In this document: positions 36,243 through 49,492 of the stretch, in pieces
Layout: each line of letters starts with the position of its first letter
How positions within the stretch are numbered: the first letter of the stretch is position 1
Assembly: GCA_037974665.1 (NCBI GenBank)
Contig: CM075765.1
Location: 20,380,648 to 20,444,647, forward strand
Direction: 5' to 3'
Source: Ehretia macrophylla
Taxonomy: Eukaryota > Streptophyta > Magnoliopsida > Boraginales > Ehretiaceae
Length of the DNA stretch: 64,000 bases
Translations under genes and position numbers: made by a program
The notes under the pieces: generated by a model
What the model was told of the DNA's origin: nothing
Database searches by the model: none
Seen by the model: the letters and a program-made list of their open reading frames with translations, nothing else

Positions 36243-36876
36243 GACCCGAAGAGGTGTTCGGAATGAGGTCAACTCTGGATGAACCAAAGGGCTGTTGAAG
36301 ACTAAAATTCGCAAGTCAATAAGCGTAAAAGTTTACCTCATGGTAGATGTGAATTATTTTAAAATCAACGTGGCGAGCAAGAATCTGTTTATAGTCCGGC
36401 ACTAGGCTGACATGTTTTTCACCACCTGGAAAACCATTTGAATAGTTTATAGCAATATGTGTTTCCTCTTTAATCCCTAGTTAATTTCTTTCCGAAATCG
36501 ACACTGCAATATGATTGTGGCTATCGTTCCATTATTTATGTTAAAGTTGGAAGTTTTTATGCTTCGTTTTTATTCATTTTTTTAGCTCAATTATCTAATC
36601 AGTATGGAGAGAATATTTTACTGTTATCATTGAGCGCTTGGTAACAATCTGACTATTCTAATATCAGATTATTATGCCTCGTGATTCCACTCTTTTACTT
36701 TTTATTTTTTATGACGAAAAATTTATCGTAGACAAAATTACATTAGATCCATTCCAAAATTAGTTCACTAATATCAAGAAACTTATCTTTGTAGCTCATA
36801 ATATCAACAAACTGGTGATCTTCATTAAAATATCTCCAATTCCCATCACCAAGTAACACATATTTTTGTCCATGGT

Positions 36877-39800
36877 TGTAAGGACCCGTACTCAATCCCG
36901 AACATTAATATATTATTAATGTGCTTAGTGTTCGTATTTCTTAAATTAGGAATTAAATTCAACCTAAAAACTATATCACGCTAAGTATTCGTTTCAATTA
37001 AAAAGAAAGGACTAACCTAGTATGAACATTAGGATTCATATGTAAATGCCTTTGCACGATAAATAGTAATAACTATATAGTAATCTTTACTATATAGTAA
37101 TAACTAGCTTAAGAAATATGTAGGATGAATTTGTTCTCAGCTCCGAATAGGAAATTAAGTAATAGATAAATGTCATGTGAATTCTAGCTTATAGTTAGGA
37201 AGTAGTAGGAAGATTACTTGGAGAGACTATTTGTGTTCATACTTTAAAATAAAATGTAGGATTATAATGTTAAGGAATGTTAATTAGAAATCTAAGTGAA
37301 TGTTTAGCTAAGAATGCTAAGTCTTCATTTAAATAAAAGACTAGGATGGCTAAGTAACTTAAATTTAATAAATACATAGATCCCCGGGGTTGTTACTGAA
37401 AGATGTAGATAAATTAAGAATATTAGAATATAGTATTGTATTCTTATTACTACTACAATTACTTTATCTTACATATTTTCTTATATATATATATATATAT
37501 ATAAGAATTCTGAACTACATTCATATACACAAGTACTAGTACTGCATTGACCCTATATTCTTTTCATGTTTTAATAAATAAACCTAAACATATAAATAGG
37601 AAGTAGCTATATAAGAAACATAGTTTATGAGATGAAGAAAGAAATTAGTATATGAATTGGATGGTTAGGTTGTTGAAAAGTTGGACATATTAGTACTTTG
37701 CTGTTTATTTAAATAATTTAATACATAGTGTTTGGCTTGTGAGATAGAAGAAGGGAATTAGGATATTAGCTGAATAGTTAATCTTATAATAAAGTATGAT
37801 AGGGTATGTGAGGATATACAGGCAATGCTAATGTATACGAGGGTAATGCCTTACCACTTTTTTATTAGAGTGACATAGCAATCTTAAACTATTAGGTTAG
37901 TGTACTAGTCAGAATTTGCTAGAACATAATATAGTTGTAATAATCTTAGAAGTACAAATTAAATTCAGTCTGTAATCTTCAAACAACTTATAAGGCTGAG
38001 ATATTCATAGTTAAGTCATTTCTACTTTGTAAATAGTAATAAATTATCCTAGTTAGCATTTGGAATTGTGCACTATAGAATTTACCAGATACGGCTTGTA
38101 ATTAATTAATGTCCTAAAATGTATTTGGATGATCTGAGCATCTCAATTTGTTAAAAGTTAGGAATATACTTGGGATTGTTAGGATTAGAATGGTTTTAAA
38201 TAAATTAGTTAAGAATATTAACTCACATTAAGAACTAAGTTAATATTAGTGTAGCACCATTAACTAGCTCAGGAGTATATAGGATGGATACCCTATAAGT
38301 AGTTTCTAGTCTAATTATTTAATTCCTAAGCTAATGAATCTTCAACTGCTAAGAAATAAATATTATAAAGAATAGCAATATTATCCTAAGATTAGGTCTA
38401 TTTCCACCACCCAAAATAACTAGGATCATCCGAATTAGCTATGATAATTTATCATCATTAACATTCCAGCAGCCTGCTAAATTATCATCTTAAGATCATT
38501 ACCATAGCTAAGTTAGCATTGCTTCATCATCCTTATCAGTCTCCTATTAAACTCTAGCAAAGCTGCGTAGCACACCTTCATGCATGTTGCCATCTGGTTT
38601 GTTTTTAACATAACATAGCAATCAAGTGCCATAAAGGTAGCTTACGCTAATCAACACGACATAGCTCTATAACGCTGTCATCACACCACCACACTACAGC
38701 CTGCTAGCACTACACTTGTTAAGCTACAAATTGCCAGCGAATGAATCAGCAAAGCTAAACTTATTACTAAGCATTGCTATTACCTATTTCTCATCCTATT
38801 GTTGCCACCTAATTAATCTCCTTAAGCTAGCTGCCTGCATCGTCCACAAACAAACCAGCCATTATATAAAGCTTGTTGAGCTTTCGGCGATGAGAACACA
38901 CACACACACACACAAAACTGATATATACACTAGTTTAAGTTTATATTACATAGGAAACAAAAGAGTTAGTGGTTATAGCATTGATTGATTAAGGGTTGCG
39001 TGTGTTCTATTCCCTGTTAGAACTTTGGTAGTTTTTGTTGTACTTGTAAAAACATTAGCAAAATTAGAGTTATTGTCATCATCAGCTGCCTATCACCACT
39101 ATTAATAACCTACGACACCTTTATCTAATTAAACTCTATAATCGGGCACTACACCCTCGGCAGCAGGACGAGGCATGCACAAACACATTTCATTTCCAGA
39201 TTACACAAGTTAGGTACATTACTCGATGAAAGCCGTAAAGTTAACTGTGAATTAAGGTGAGGAGGCTTTTAAAATAACATCTGTAATGTGTTTATATGTC
39301 GCTGCATAATTAGTATAGCTTCGCTTCTCTCTTGTGTTTATATCACTACATAATTAGTTAACATCTTTACTATGTATATATGACTAGATTAGGAAAAGAA
39401 TGCAGAATAGAATCTTAACAATTATAAGAGTCGGCTATTAATTAGTTTAAGTCATTGAAATGAAAGTTTTAACTTATAAGATAGATAATTGCTACGAATT
39501 CTAATGAGACTTGGAAGTAACTATCTCTAAGATTTAGTTAGCTGGATAGGAATTAAGTGTAAAAGCTAAATGAGTTATTGCTACTACATAATTAAGGATA
39601 AGTAGAAGAAATTACAACTAATAAGTATAGTTGATATACTGAAAATTAATAAATTAGAATAACTAGGTTATCAGAATTAGTTAATATACTTTAAATAAAA
39701 GTTTAACTATCTTTAAAAGTAAACCCATTATTGAGAATGTCCAAAGGACATTTAAATAAAATATTAATTATTCTAACTAGTTAAGGTTATCGAATTTTTC

Positions 39801-41149
39801 CAGGGAACATGATTTCCTATTTAAACTTGAGTTTACTTGAATTTCAACATATGTATATAGTTATCTACTCTCTCCTGCTATTAATTATCCATTGAAATGT
39901 TATTTATCAAATATTTTCAGTGACAACAATGAGCGGTTATAAAATACATGCTATTGCCTAATATTTCTAAATGTACTTGTTCGGGAGCAACCTCTTTTGT
40001 TATGTTCCCTTTTATGTGTTATCAGAATTCGTGTATATGCTCGAGGGATGACCTACTTTGTCGTTCTCTCATATTAATTACTTGTGCATGCGTATGTTAT
40101 GTGGCTACGTGTGCATGCTTGTGTGCTATTAAAATTAGGGGTTGCAATCTTAGGCACGATAGCTTGTACGAACGCCAGGCGGCATAGGGCTTATCGGTGC
40201 TCCCGTGTCTATCGTGGTCTTATTCCCTCTTTTCGTTTGGGACCCCTACCACTCTTGGAGAGTTTTCTCTTGCTTGGGACTAGGACCGCCCTCGGAGATG
40301 CTGGGTTGTAGATTTCGGGTATAATTCGGAGTACCCTATTGGGAGAGATAAGAAGTTGTGATCATGATTCGAGGCCGGGCACCTCAACAGCAAGAACTAA
40401 GTGCTGTGCAGGACAAAGTGCTACACCTGAAAGTGGTGGGAGCCACCTCTTGAGTCCGTATGAGCTACCTCTAGAGTCCTGTATGTATCAAAACGTATCC
40501 TTTTATTATGTGTATAAGTATTCCCACTTGGCATTCCACCCTCGGGGAGGAAAAACTGTTTATCTATATGTCATTAATACGTGAATTGAATGTGTTATAA
40601 ATCTCTACTGATTATCATATGTTATTGTAGTTTACTATTTATCATATATGGATTGTACATTAATGTTATCCTACGCATCGCATCATGATTTTCAAAAGGA
40701 CCTGACCAAAAACGTCTTTAAAACTCTCCTATTCTATCCTCACTGAGCTTTCCAAGAGCCCACCCTCTTTTCTTTCCCGCCTTGCAGGTGCAGTTTAGCT
40801 TGAAATAGAAATTGACATTATGTGCTAAAGTTGAATGATTTTGAGCCCGAAGCTCTTTACTTGTCATAATTTGATCCAAGTTGTAAAAGTTAGAGTTTAT
40901 TTGTACTACTCTCGGGTAGAAGGGTAGTTATGCTAAAACCCTAGTTTGTATGATAGCCGGGTAGTTCTCAGGTCTCGGATAATGTAACATCCTTTGTACC
41001 AGAATTATTGTTCAATAGCTAGATATTATTAAAGATCTTTACACTTTACGTCATTTAATGTTATGAGAAGTTGTATACATGAGACCGCAACGACAATTAA
41101 GTATAGATTCTGACCTAATATTGAGAAGGGTCGGGTTGGGGTCGTTACA
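36877..41149 (+). mobile_element. Solo LTR of a Gypsy-type element (4273 bp)
   Basis: Begins TGTAAGGACCCGTACTC and ends GGGTCGTTACA, and is flanked by the perfect 5-bp duplication ATGGT at 36872-36876 and 41150-41154. The TGTAA.GACCC...GGGTCGTTACA termini are the style of plant Ty3/Gypsy chromovirus LTRs (Tekay/Del-like). A CACTGAGCTTTCC block lies near 40740. No gag, pol, primer-binding site or polypurine tract lies inside, and none of its short ORFs resembles a protein. I infer unequal recombination between two LTRs. An (AC)n run is at about 38890-38915. Confidence 0.82.
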
Positions 41150-41154
41150 ATGGT

Positions 41155-44100
41155 AATTGCAATCACAACATATTTAATTTATCCTTATTGCCAGCCCATG
41201 AAGGATCTAGGTTAGCCTATTTTCTTACATAAATACATATTGGAAAAATTAGTATATCCAGGCTCTATGTCAGATTTTCTTTATTCATCATAAGGTTTCC
41301 ATATTTTGTAAACACAAAAATCCAATAAATTCAATTTTCTATCGTAGTTATACACCGCAAGAAGTTAGCCTCCAATTCCTATCGAAGTTCATGTCATGAT
41401 CATCAACCTACTCACTTATACTACTCTGTCATATCCTGAAATCTGCCAAGACAAATTTAAAACTTTAGAAACAATATTCATTTTGATTTTATAGATGAAA
41501 GATTTGCTACTTCTGCGAAATACGTGAACTGTATTGGTGTCCCCAACTCTTTCTCTCAAGTAGCTTAGAATCTCAATTAATTAGGTTAGAAGAAAAATGT
41601 TGATTTTTGGGTTTGAATTTTGTCTAATATGAAATTTAGAACTAAAATTTCAAAACATGTATTGGAACTGCTCAAACTTTTGAGAAGGGTATCCAACACA
41701 GGATCGCTTTTAAATATAAAAAGAACACAATATTTCCTTGTTTGACAGATTTTAATGCTAGGGGCCCACTTGGGCAAAATGCAAAAGTTCATGAGGGAGT
41801 TCTTACTTTTTACAAAAACTCATGGGGAAATTACATTTGCTCGTTAATTCAACATTTTATTTAAATCTATGACGTCTTTAGTTTTTTTTAACAAATCTTG
41901 TCAATTTTTTTAACGCGGATTACATGCATTCAACACATGACTAATTTAAGTCAAATTTTGGAAGAGTAAGAGACTAATTGGTCAAGTACCGAGCACATAC
42001 AATCTACATTAAAAAATTAATGAAATTTGTTAAAAGGACTAACATGTCGTATATTTAAAAATAAGAAATTAATTTATCACGTTTGATATATAAAAAATAA
42101 AAATATCACAGAGCTCAAAGATAAAAGACCATTTCGATCATTTACTCTTTATTTATTGGTTGTTTTCAACATATACCCATACATGTTTACATGTCAAATT
42201 CAATGTGCACGTAAGGATCTTTCTTTAACTATTAGCAGTGAGATTTGGATGCATGACAATTTTATTTATTTATAATTGTCATATGATTCAAATGGAAAAA
42301 AACCAGAGATGGAAAACTGGAGACAAATTTTAAAACTTTGAGTGAGAATTGAAACACAAAGTTGTGCTTGTCTTTTATTTATTTATTTATATGGTGAGTT
42401 GTAGAATTATACTGGCATAAGAGTGCATCCTTTTGATCCTTCTTGATCGTAAGAACCATTGTGCCTAACTCAACCACGTACATTTGGAGGGACTTTCAAC
42501 ATCCATACAATGGCGCCAAAATTTCAATTAATTTCACAACTGAAATGTTAGAACATAAATATTATACCATGTGGCCAAAAGGGCGCACTCAAACTTTGAC
42601 CGGTGATTCAGGTCAGATTTGAATTCTCTTATATTATTTTACGTTATAAAAAAATTTCATTAATCATGTTATATCAATATAGGGATTTACTAAAAATTAT
42701 ATATTGATATAAAAATTCAATGGTAATGATATACTTATATAATTATGACAAAATAATGAATATATTATTATTCATTAAATATCTCGTAACATTATATGAT
42801 AGGAGATGATCCAAATTCGAACAAGGCCTCCTTTCCAAATGAATTACCCTTGGGAATATATTTTAATGAAAATTGCACAAGCAGTCCTGTTTATTTTTTA
42901 AAATTTTAAATTCGTTTATATTATTTAAAACTAATCAATTTAGTCATTATTTAAAAAAAAAAAATTAAAGTCATCATTATTATTTAAAATTAGTGAATTT
43001 AGTCTATGTTATTTCTCAAAAAATTCAAATTTAGTCTTTATTATTTTTCAAAAAATTTTAATTTAGCCAATTTAGACAGGGATTAAATTAAAATATTTAA
43101 GAAATACTGAGAACTAAATTGACTAATTTTAACAATAAAAATAAATTTAAAATTTTAGAAAAATAATAGTAACCATTTGTGCAAATTTATCTATTCAAAA
43201 CATAATAGCAAAAAACTAATCGATAAATTAATAAAAAGATCATATAGGAGTCAACTGGGCCTGCCCGGCCCGGACCCTTCTCCACCTGAAGAAGTAGTTT
43301 GGGTCAGATAATAGATATCTTAAGCACGTGTCATAACGGTCTTGTATTACGACTCTCTGCGCCCATCTCCTCAGCTCACACGCCAACCCAACTGCATTTT
43401 CATTTTGCGGTCAGTTGTTTTATTTTCTTAAATAATTTTTCACTTAATATTCTATTAATTATTATATTATGATCTTGTCTTGCTTGGATTTGTTCGGTTT
43501 TATTTTTTTTTGTTTCTCCAATTTTCTTAATTATAATTTATATGGTTCTAGCTGTATTTGGATTAGCATTCTTCAGAAAATTAATCAATTAAGATAGTTT
43601 AATTCCAATTGTGTTATTTTTTTGGTATTGTTTCTTGATTTACGTGGTTGAGCTCAAGTTCATGCTTAATCTAGTTTCATCTTGTCCTCAAAATTTGACT
43701 CGATTTTGGTTTATTGTGTAATTGGATGGTATTATCGTATTACGAATGTTGTAGAAGTTAGTAATTGCAATTTACTATGAGCTTGTGCTTAAATTAGCCC
43801 CACAGTAAGAAGAAAGCTATTAGAGATAATCAAATGTTGCTTATACGCAGCTAGGCTACTTTAGTTTTCGACACTTAACAACCCCACACGTAGTGGACAG
43901 TAATTCGCGTGCCCTTGGCTTGTGGTTTCGGAGGTGGAGCATACGGCATGTTGCATCATTTGACTCTTTCAGATTATGATTGTCTTATCTATTTGGAGCT
44001 CTAGATTAGAGTTGTGATGTCGACCTGGGAGACATGATATAATAAGGGTATAGTTTCTAAGTTAGTGTTGTGGGTTTAAATGATAATCCGGATTAAATAT

Positions 44101-44283
44101 TTTTTGGCGTAGTTGATATTTGATCAAGAGAGTTATTCTCAATAGTTTGACACAAGTCTCGCGTGCGGGTGTTGGTTCTGGTAACACTTTCTAGTTCTTA
44201 ATTACATACAATGTATTCTAATTTTCTCCATATATCAGAGTAACAGCTATTCGTGTCAGCAACTGTATATATATTGGGGAGAT
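41155..44283. other. Intergenic region upstream of UPF0548 gene
   Basis: AT-rich, with no credible ORF. Stretches at about 42890-43160 repeat AATTTAGTC-type phrases and may be old repeat debris. A CACGTG G-box at 43325-43330, within CACGTGTC, could belong to the promoter of the gene at 44284. Pyrimidine-rich sequence at 43360-43410 may be its 5' UTR. I see no TATA box I would defend. Confidence 0.5.
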
Positions 44284-45999
44284 ATGGTTTTTCTCTGCTG
44301 GGGTCGCCCATCTCCTGAAGATCAAAAGGCATGCATCAGCAGGTACTCAATGCTTCAAACTAGGACTTTATATTCTTTTTCCTTTCTTCACTTATTCTTC
44401 CTCTTATTTTTAGAATATGGACGTTTGTAAAATATCCATTTTTGTGCTTACATACGTTCAGATCTGGTGCCTTCAACTATGACAGCAAATACAGAGGAGC
44501 TACTGCTAATTCTGCCTCTTCGCTGAAGAAAGATAAGGAGCTTGTGAAAGATGGTTTCTCAATAAACCATGCTCGTGTTCTTGTTGGCTCAGGTCGTGAA
44601 TCTTTTGAAAAGGGGATTAATGCTCTTCAAAGTTGGAGGTCTCTGGAAATCAATTAGGAATCACACACACACACATGCGCGTTGATACACACTTTTGTAC
44701 CGTATACAACTGAAGTTAGCATGAGGAAGATTCTACTTTGAAATTTCTAATTTTTTCTGTAGGCAATTTGCATTGAATTGGGCATTTGTTGATCCCAAGA
44801 CACCGGTTCAAAATGGGGTAAAGTTTTGTGTTTGTGTGAAGGAGTTCTTCCCATGGCTTATGATGCCTCTAGAAGTGGTATATGCTAACAAGGACAAAAA
44901 CTCCCAGAAGGCTGTCGCTTGTTTTAGTTTTGGCAGTGGTACTCTTCAAGGACACCTGCTGGTCAGTTTCTCTCACCAATTGGATTCTTCTGTATGCATT
45001 TGTATTTCTTGCAATTTTTTGTCCAAAAAGTTGCTGATGTTAGAAAATGGTTCCCTCTTTAAAGTTGTCTGTGATAGAATGCCATATGACAGTATACATC
45101 AATTTCTCAGCTTTTTCCATGCACTTCTTTTGGTTTCTTGTAGAGAAATGAATCAATGTGAAAAAGGGGGAACATAATACTTATTGAAGCTACCTTGTCT
45201 AGTGATTTTATGATACTTATCTGCAGTATAACAAGGACTTATGATCATTTGGCCTTTGGTATGGATAAGCTGTTTGTAACATAGGGGGAAATGGATGTTT
45301 TCAGTGGAAAAGAATTAAGATGCTTGAAGCCATTCTCTTGGGAAGAGTGATGTTGCACATTCTTCCACTAAAATATATCGATCTCTTGGTTTCAGACAAT
45401 ATATCACTTTTTTGTTTGAGTGATCTGTAATGTGCTTCTTAAATGATAACTATTTTTCTTTGGAAAACACTAAAGTATAGTTTTTTCCAGTGAGAAATGG
45501 TGTAGACCTTTATATACTTTAGCCGTTGTCTCAGTACTCCTGCAAATCTTGCCACTGTTATGTGGACTTATCTTTTCTTAGCACTTGAGAGGATAATGAA
45601 AAATGCATATGATGTATGGTCTTAGATGTCATGTTGTTAATTGATCGAGAATCACCTAGCTGAAGGTGACAATCTTTTCTGTTGTTTCTTACATAAAAGT
45701 CTATGCATCTAGTTCTAACATCCTTTGAAATATGCTTGAAATATTTCTATGCAGATATTTCCTCAGACAAGTGAAATTGTTAAGTTAACTGATCTTGTTC
45801 GTTTCTGGTCTTGACACAGGCAGGGGAAGAGCGTTTCTCAATTACACTGGATGAAAACAATCAAGTTTGGTATGAAATACTTTCTTTTTCCAAACCTGCC
45901 CATGTTCTTTCACTCTTTGGTTATCCTTATGTACTCGTCAGGCAAAAATTCTTTGCTCATCAATCAAGCAATGCCATCCGAAAACATTTATCCGGTTAG
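44284..45999 (+). CDS. UPF0548/DUF1990 family protein
   Basis: Four coding exons, 44284-44342, 44462-44638, 44763-44961 and 45820-45999, join in frame to 615 nt and 204 residues. The length matches the Arabidopsis homologue I recall as UPF0548 protein At2g17695. Recognisable blocks: N-terminal MVFLCWGRPSPEDQ, FNYDSKYRGAT, INHARVLVGSGRESFEKG, a WAFVDPKTPVQNG stretch, FGSGTLQGHLLAGEERF, and the C-terminal SLFGYPYVLVRQKFFAHQS. The molecular function of DUF1990 proteins is not established. No signal peptide is obvious; one hydrophobic patch (FFPWLMMPLEVVYA) is a family feature. All splice sites are GT-AG and no frame breaks are seen, so the gene looks intact. Confidence 0.94.
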
Positions 46000-47012
46000 T
46001 ATTATAGTGTATTGAATAGAAACAATCCTTCTGTTGATATTTTGCTTAATGTTGTAAACAACTAACATTTTCAATCTACATGAAACGTATGTGAAGCAAA
46101 GTGCTTATTCACAGAGATAATTATATGACCCCAAAAAGAAACGAAAAAAAAAAAAACGACGACTTTTTCTCATTACACTAAATCTTGAAACATGTCAAAG
46201 CATAATAGCGGCCAAGTAAAATATCAAAATTATTTAGGACAATCATTATTTGAAGATGGGAACTAATTGATGCCCTTAGCTTTGACACACCAATGAACCA
46301 TCCCTAGGTATTTTCAACTGATCTAACGAGCGCCCACAACATTTTGTGCTCAAAATGAGGAGGCAGAAACAGAATGATAAAAGTATTGATCATCATACAC
46401 ATCAATACAAGCCAAATCAAATGAGATCAGATTGAATCAATCCTTATGCCACTAGGTAGGGTCGTTGGGTTCAGTTAGACGTCGATAAAAGCCAACTGGC
46501 TGAAATTGATAGGTGTGACGAACTCTCGTCCTTCAGCAAAGACTAGTGTTTGGGCTGCTAGTTTTGAAGCCGCTTGAGTCGGATGAAACCAGTCCCAGAA
46601 CAAGTATTCATCATGAATCAGGCACAAGTTGGCTGTTGAAGGCATTTATCTTCTCCATTATAGTCTCCTATACCACAACAGGCTTCTTTCACATTCTTGA
46701 AGCCTGAATTCAGAACATAAGGACATGATTTCATAGTCAGATTGTAGTTTGATCACTTTGTCTAAAACACTTATAATAGTAGACCGATTAATTTAATCTT
46801 TTATTGCCTGCAATGCGCGACTCTTTTTTATTGAACTTTGCATGTAAATATATGTTTTTGTAAAAGGTGGTGAAACTCATAATTCAAATAACTTTTTAAT
46901 CACTGTAGCTGATATTACATAAATTGATCACGTTAGTAGGGCCGTCTCAAACAATTTGGAGACCTTAGACGATCATCTAAATGAGGACCTTAATAATTTA
47001 GCTTTTTCTCAA

Positions 47013-47336
47013 TTAAAAAACTCTAAATTTTTTTAATTCTAATTTTGGTATTTTCTCTTCATTATTCACATTATCACATATTTTATTATTACAATTTTCT
47101 ATGTCTTTTTCTACCATGACTTCATGATCTCCTAAATTATTTAAATTTAATAGTTCATTAGTTTCTTTACTTGAGTTACTTTCATCTCTTTTGTTAGTGG
47201 TAATAAACTTTTCCAAAGCTCCTATTTGAGATTTAATTAAACTTTCTATTCTCCTTTTTTTCTTAAGTTTTTCATAATCTGATGAATATTTCTTATTAGA
47301 CATACTTGCTTCAAATTTAGGTATAACAAAACTCAA
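47013..47336 (-). pseudogene. hAT transposase, N-terminal remnant
   Basis: A 107-residue open frame. Its KKKRRIESLIKSQIGALEKF segment is like the N-terminal region of plant hAT/ZMYM-type transposases, where a Lys-rich stretch precedes SQ.GAL.KF. The BED/TTF zinc finger, the DDE core and the dimerisation domain are all missing. Most of the frame beyond residue 50 is Asn/Glu/Lys-rich. It sits in a hAT element with proven 8-bp flanks, which supports the call. Confidence 0.6.
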
Positions 47337-47560
47337 AAACTTTACAATAAATTCAATATTAAAAATAACACAATAATTGCAATGAAAAAAAGAAAAACTA
47401 AACTATTGCATATAAGAGCAATTAAAAAAAGAAAGAAAGAGAATTGAGAGTATGAAAGAAAGATATAACCTAGACAAACTTGCAAGTAAAAGCAAGTGCT
47501 TCAATACTCTTCAAATGAGGTTGTTGTTTGCTGGCCGTTGAAGTGTGTAAAAAATGAGGA

Positions 47561-47586
47561 AATATATATATATATATATATTACTT

Positions 47587-47639
<53 letters not shown>
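47561..47639. repeat. (TA)n microsatellite
   Basis: Two runs of TA dinucleotides separated by TTACTTTATT, inside the hAT element. Confidence 0.97.
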
Positions 47640-47640
<1 letters not shown>

Positions 47641-47644
<4 letters not shown>

Positions 47645-47820
47645 AGAGGATATGAACAGTTCGGTTTGAAGTTGCTGCTTGATGGCTGTTGGGCCTTCAA
47701 TAGTTAAAACTTCTTTTAATTGCTGTATTTAAAAAAGAAGATGATATGAACAGTTCTGTTCGAAGTTGCTGCTTGTTGGCCGTTGGGCCTTCAATAATTA
47801 AAACTTCTTTTAATTGCTGT
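47641..47820. repeat. ~94-bp tandem repeat, two units
   Basis: Units start at 47641 and 47735. Both contain GATATGAACAGTTC, GAAGTTGCTGCTTG and GGGCCTTCAATA. A third partial repeat of TTGTTGGCC follows. They lie in the hAT element. Confidence 0.85.
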
Positions 47821-48799
47821 TTGTTGGCCATTCGGCCTAAGGCCTTCATTACCTTATTTAATTTAATTTTTTTAAAATTAGGCCCTTAGGCTAAGGGGGC
47901 TTTGGGTACAGGTCCAAGGTGCCCTTAGCTTGAGCTGGCTCTGCACGTTAGTTAAAAGTTTAAATCGTTGGGAGGATTATATTTATACTACTTATTTATA
48001 GTCTTCATCGAGATTACTCCTTATGATTTCTAACTTTAATTTTTTTTTTTTGAGTGTTCTTTAATTCTTTAATTGCAGCAATTGTGATATACTTAATTAT
48101 TTATTGTTTTCATTACCTATTCTTTATTTGTTTATCTCATTTATTGTTCCATGGTCGTGTAATAATTTTAACTTGCAAGTAGGCGACGGATGCTTGCGGC
48201 TTGCACGTGCGTTGTCGATAATATTCATGGTCATCAAATAAGTGTTTCCAAGTGAATATTTTACTCCTTGGGATGATGAGCTGAAATGTTCCAAAAGGGT
48301 CTGAATTGACGAGTAAAAATCTTGAGAATATGGGTTCAATTCATCCCGACAGCTACCACCAAATAAGGCACGTAAGGCCGGGATGCAACCTATTGCTGGC
48401 ACACTCACAATGCCGAATTTTCTAGCCTCAAAGTTGTACAATGTCTGCACATAATAAGAAAATTAGCAGGATAGAAGTTGATCAGAAGGCCATCTCTATC
48501 GGAGGCTGCTGCACATAAGCCCATCTCATGCGTGGGAAAGGAAAGCGGCGGACATTTGATTGAATAGATCAGTCAACTTGTCACGATTGATTGCTTACAC
48601 AAAATTAGTTTAGGCAGACTTAGGGAGGTGATGTGGATTCGATACGAGCGGGATTGATTTGCTGATCGTAACGGATTTGCCTTTATCCTTTAAAAAGAAG
48701 AAGAAAAAAAAGGAGTGGGAACACCTTTGACGCGGGCTGGGGAGGGATTTGGGTCGCTTTTCTTTAGGATTTTAGTTCTTAACAAAGCTCGAAGATTTC

Positions 48800-48960
48800 C
48801 GACTTAGATTTGAAAGGGATTAGGTAGGTCACAGGTTCAAGACCTCAATAACCTCTAGCAAAAATATAAGATAAAACTACGTATAATAAACTTAAAGTAG
48901 ATTTGATCTTTTCTCGAATTAGCATAGCGAGAGTTTTATGTATCAAATTACTAAACTGAC
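48800..48960 (+). mobile_element. Au-type SINE, diverged
   Basis: GGTTCAAGACC (48834-48844) fits a tRNA-derived B box and is preceded by GGTCACA. It is followed by ACCTCTAGCAAAAATATAAG and ACTACGTATAATAAAC, which read as mutated forms of the Au SINE core (CCTCTTGCAGAAATGCAGGG, TGCGTACAATAGACC), then AGCATAGCGAGAG. Ends are approximate. It lies in a GDSL pseudogene intron. Confidence 0.65.
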
Positions 48961-49492
48961 CTGCTAAAATAATTTTATAAACACCTAACAAATATATGGC
49001 AAACAAATAAAGGAGCTCTATGTTTGAATCTAACAATACCATAGTGGGTGCTTATATCTTTGACATGAGCAACCGCAAAACATAAAACAATATTAAAGCG
49101 AAGGAAGTGAATAAAACTAAAAGGAAATAAATCCATCTGATTCAAACCTCTAAGTTGTTGGCATAGGCGCTATGGAGATTGGATATGAATGCTGGCTCGG
49201 ATATATTGTAGGAGAAACGCTTGTAGTCGAAGAAATGGTTGCTTCCTACACTTATGATGTACAATGAGTTGGAAAGCAGATGCTCAGCTTTAGCGGAGCC
49301 AAGTACTTCTATGATAGTCTTACGAACAAACGCAAATTGTTCAGTTTGTTTCCTCAGGGGAACGACCACATCCTGCAGATTATCAAACTTAAATCGTCAT
49401 GAGACGGGATGTCTTAGACTTGAGAGCTAACGATGTATTGCAAATTAAATGAGGCTCTTTTCATATGATGACACATTGAGAATACTTTATGA

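Larger units (their letters stand above)
46937..47943. mobile_element. hAT element with transposase remnant (1007 bp)
   Basis: Left end TAGGGCCGTCTCAAAC, right end GAGCTGGCTCTG (complement CAGAGCCAGCTC), flanked by the perfect 8-bp duplication CACGTTAG at 46929-46936 and 47944-47951. It is related to the element at 32285. Inside are a transposase N-terminal piece, a (TA)n tract (47561-47639) and a ~94-base tandem repeat from 47641 to about 47820. It is an internally deleted, non-autonomous derivative within an intron of the GDSL pseudogene. Confidence 0.88.
46475..49372 (-). pseudogene. GDSL lipase/esterase, first exon lost and frameshifted
   Basis: Three exon-like blocks on the minus strand. 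49372-49148 encodes VVPLRKQTEQF to LYIISVGSNHFFDY. 48444-48207 encodes KFGIVSVPAIGCIPALRA to NTYLMTMNIIDNA. 46703-46475 encodes KEACCGIGDYNG, then, after a one-base shift near CLQQ, DEYLFWDWFHPTQAAS, ending at a stop at 46477. These correspond to blocks III-V of GDSL/SGNH hydrolases, with Asp and His in DWFHPT. Block I with the catalytic Ser (GDS) should lie upstream, but a MITE and Gypsy sequence stand there instead. A hAT element and a SINE fill its introns. The loss of the Ser exon and the frameshift rule out an active enzyme. Confidence 0.88.

Noticed and set aside
38716-40584. ORFs of 75-90 codons on the plus strand
   Set aside because: All lie inside the solo LTR, including an AC-repeat; none resembles gag or pol.
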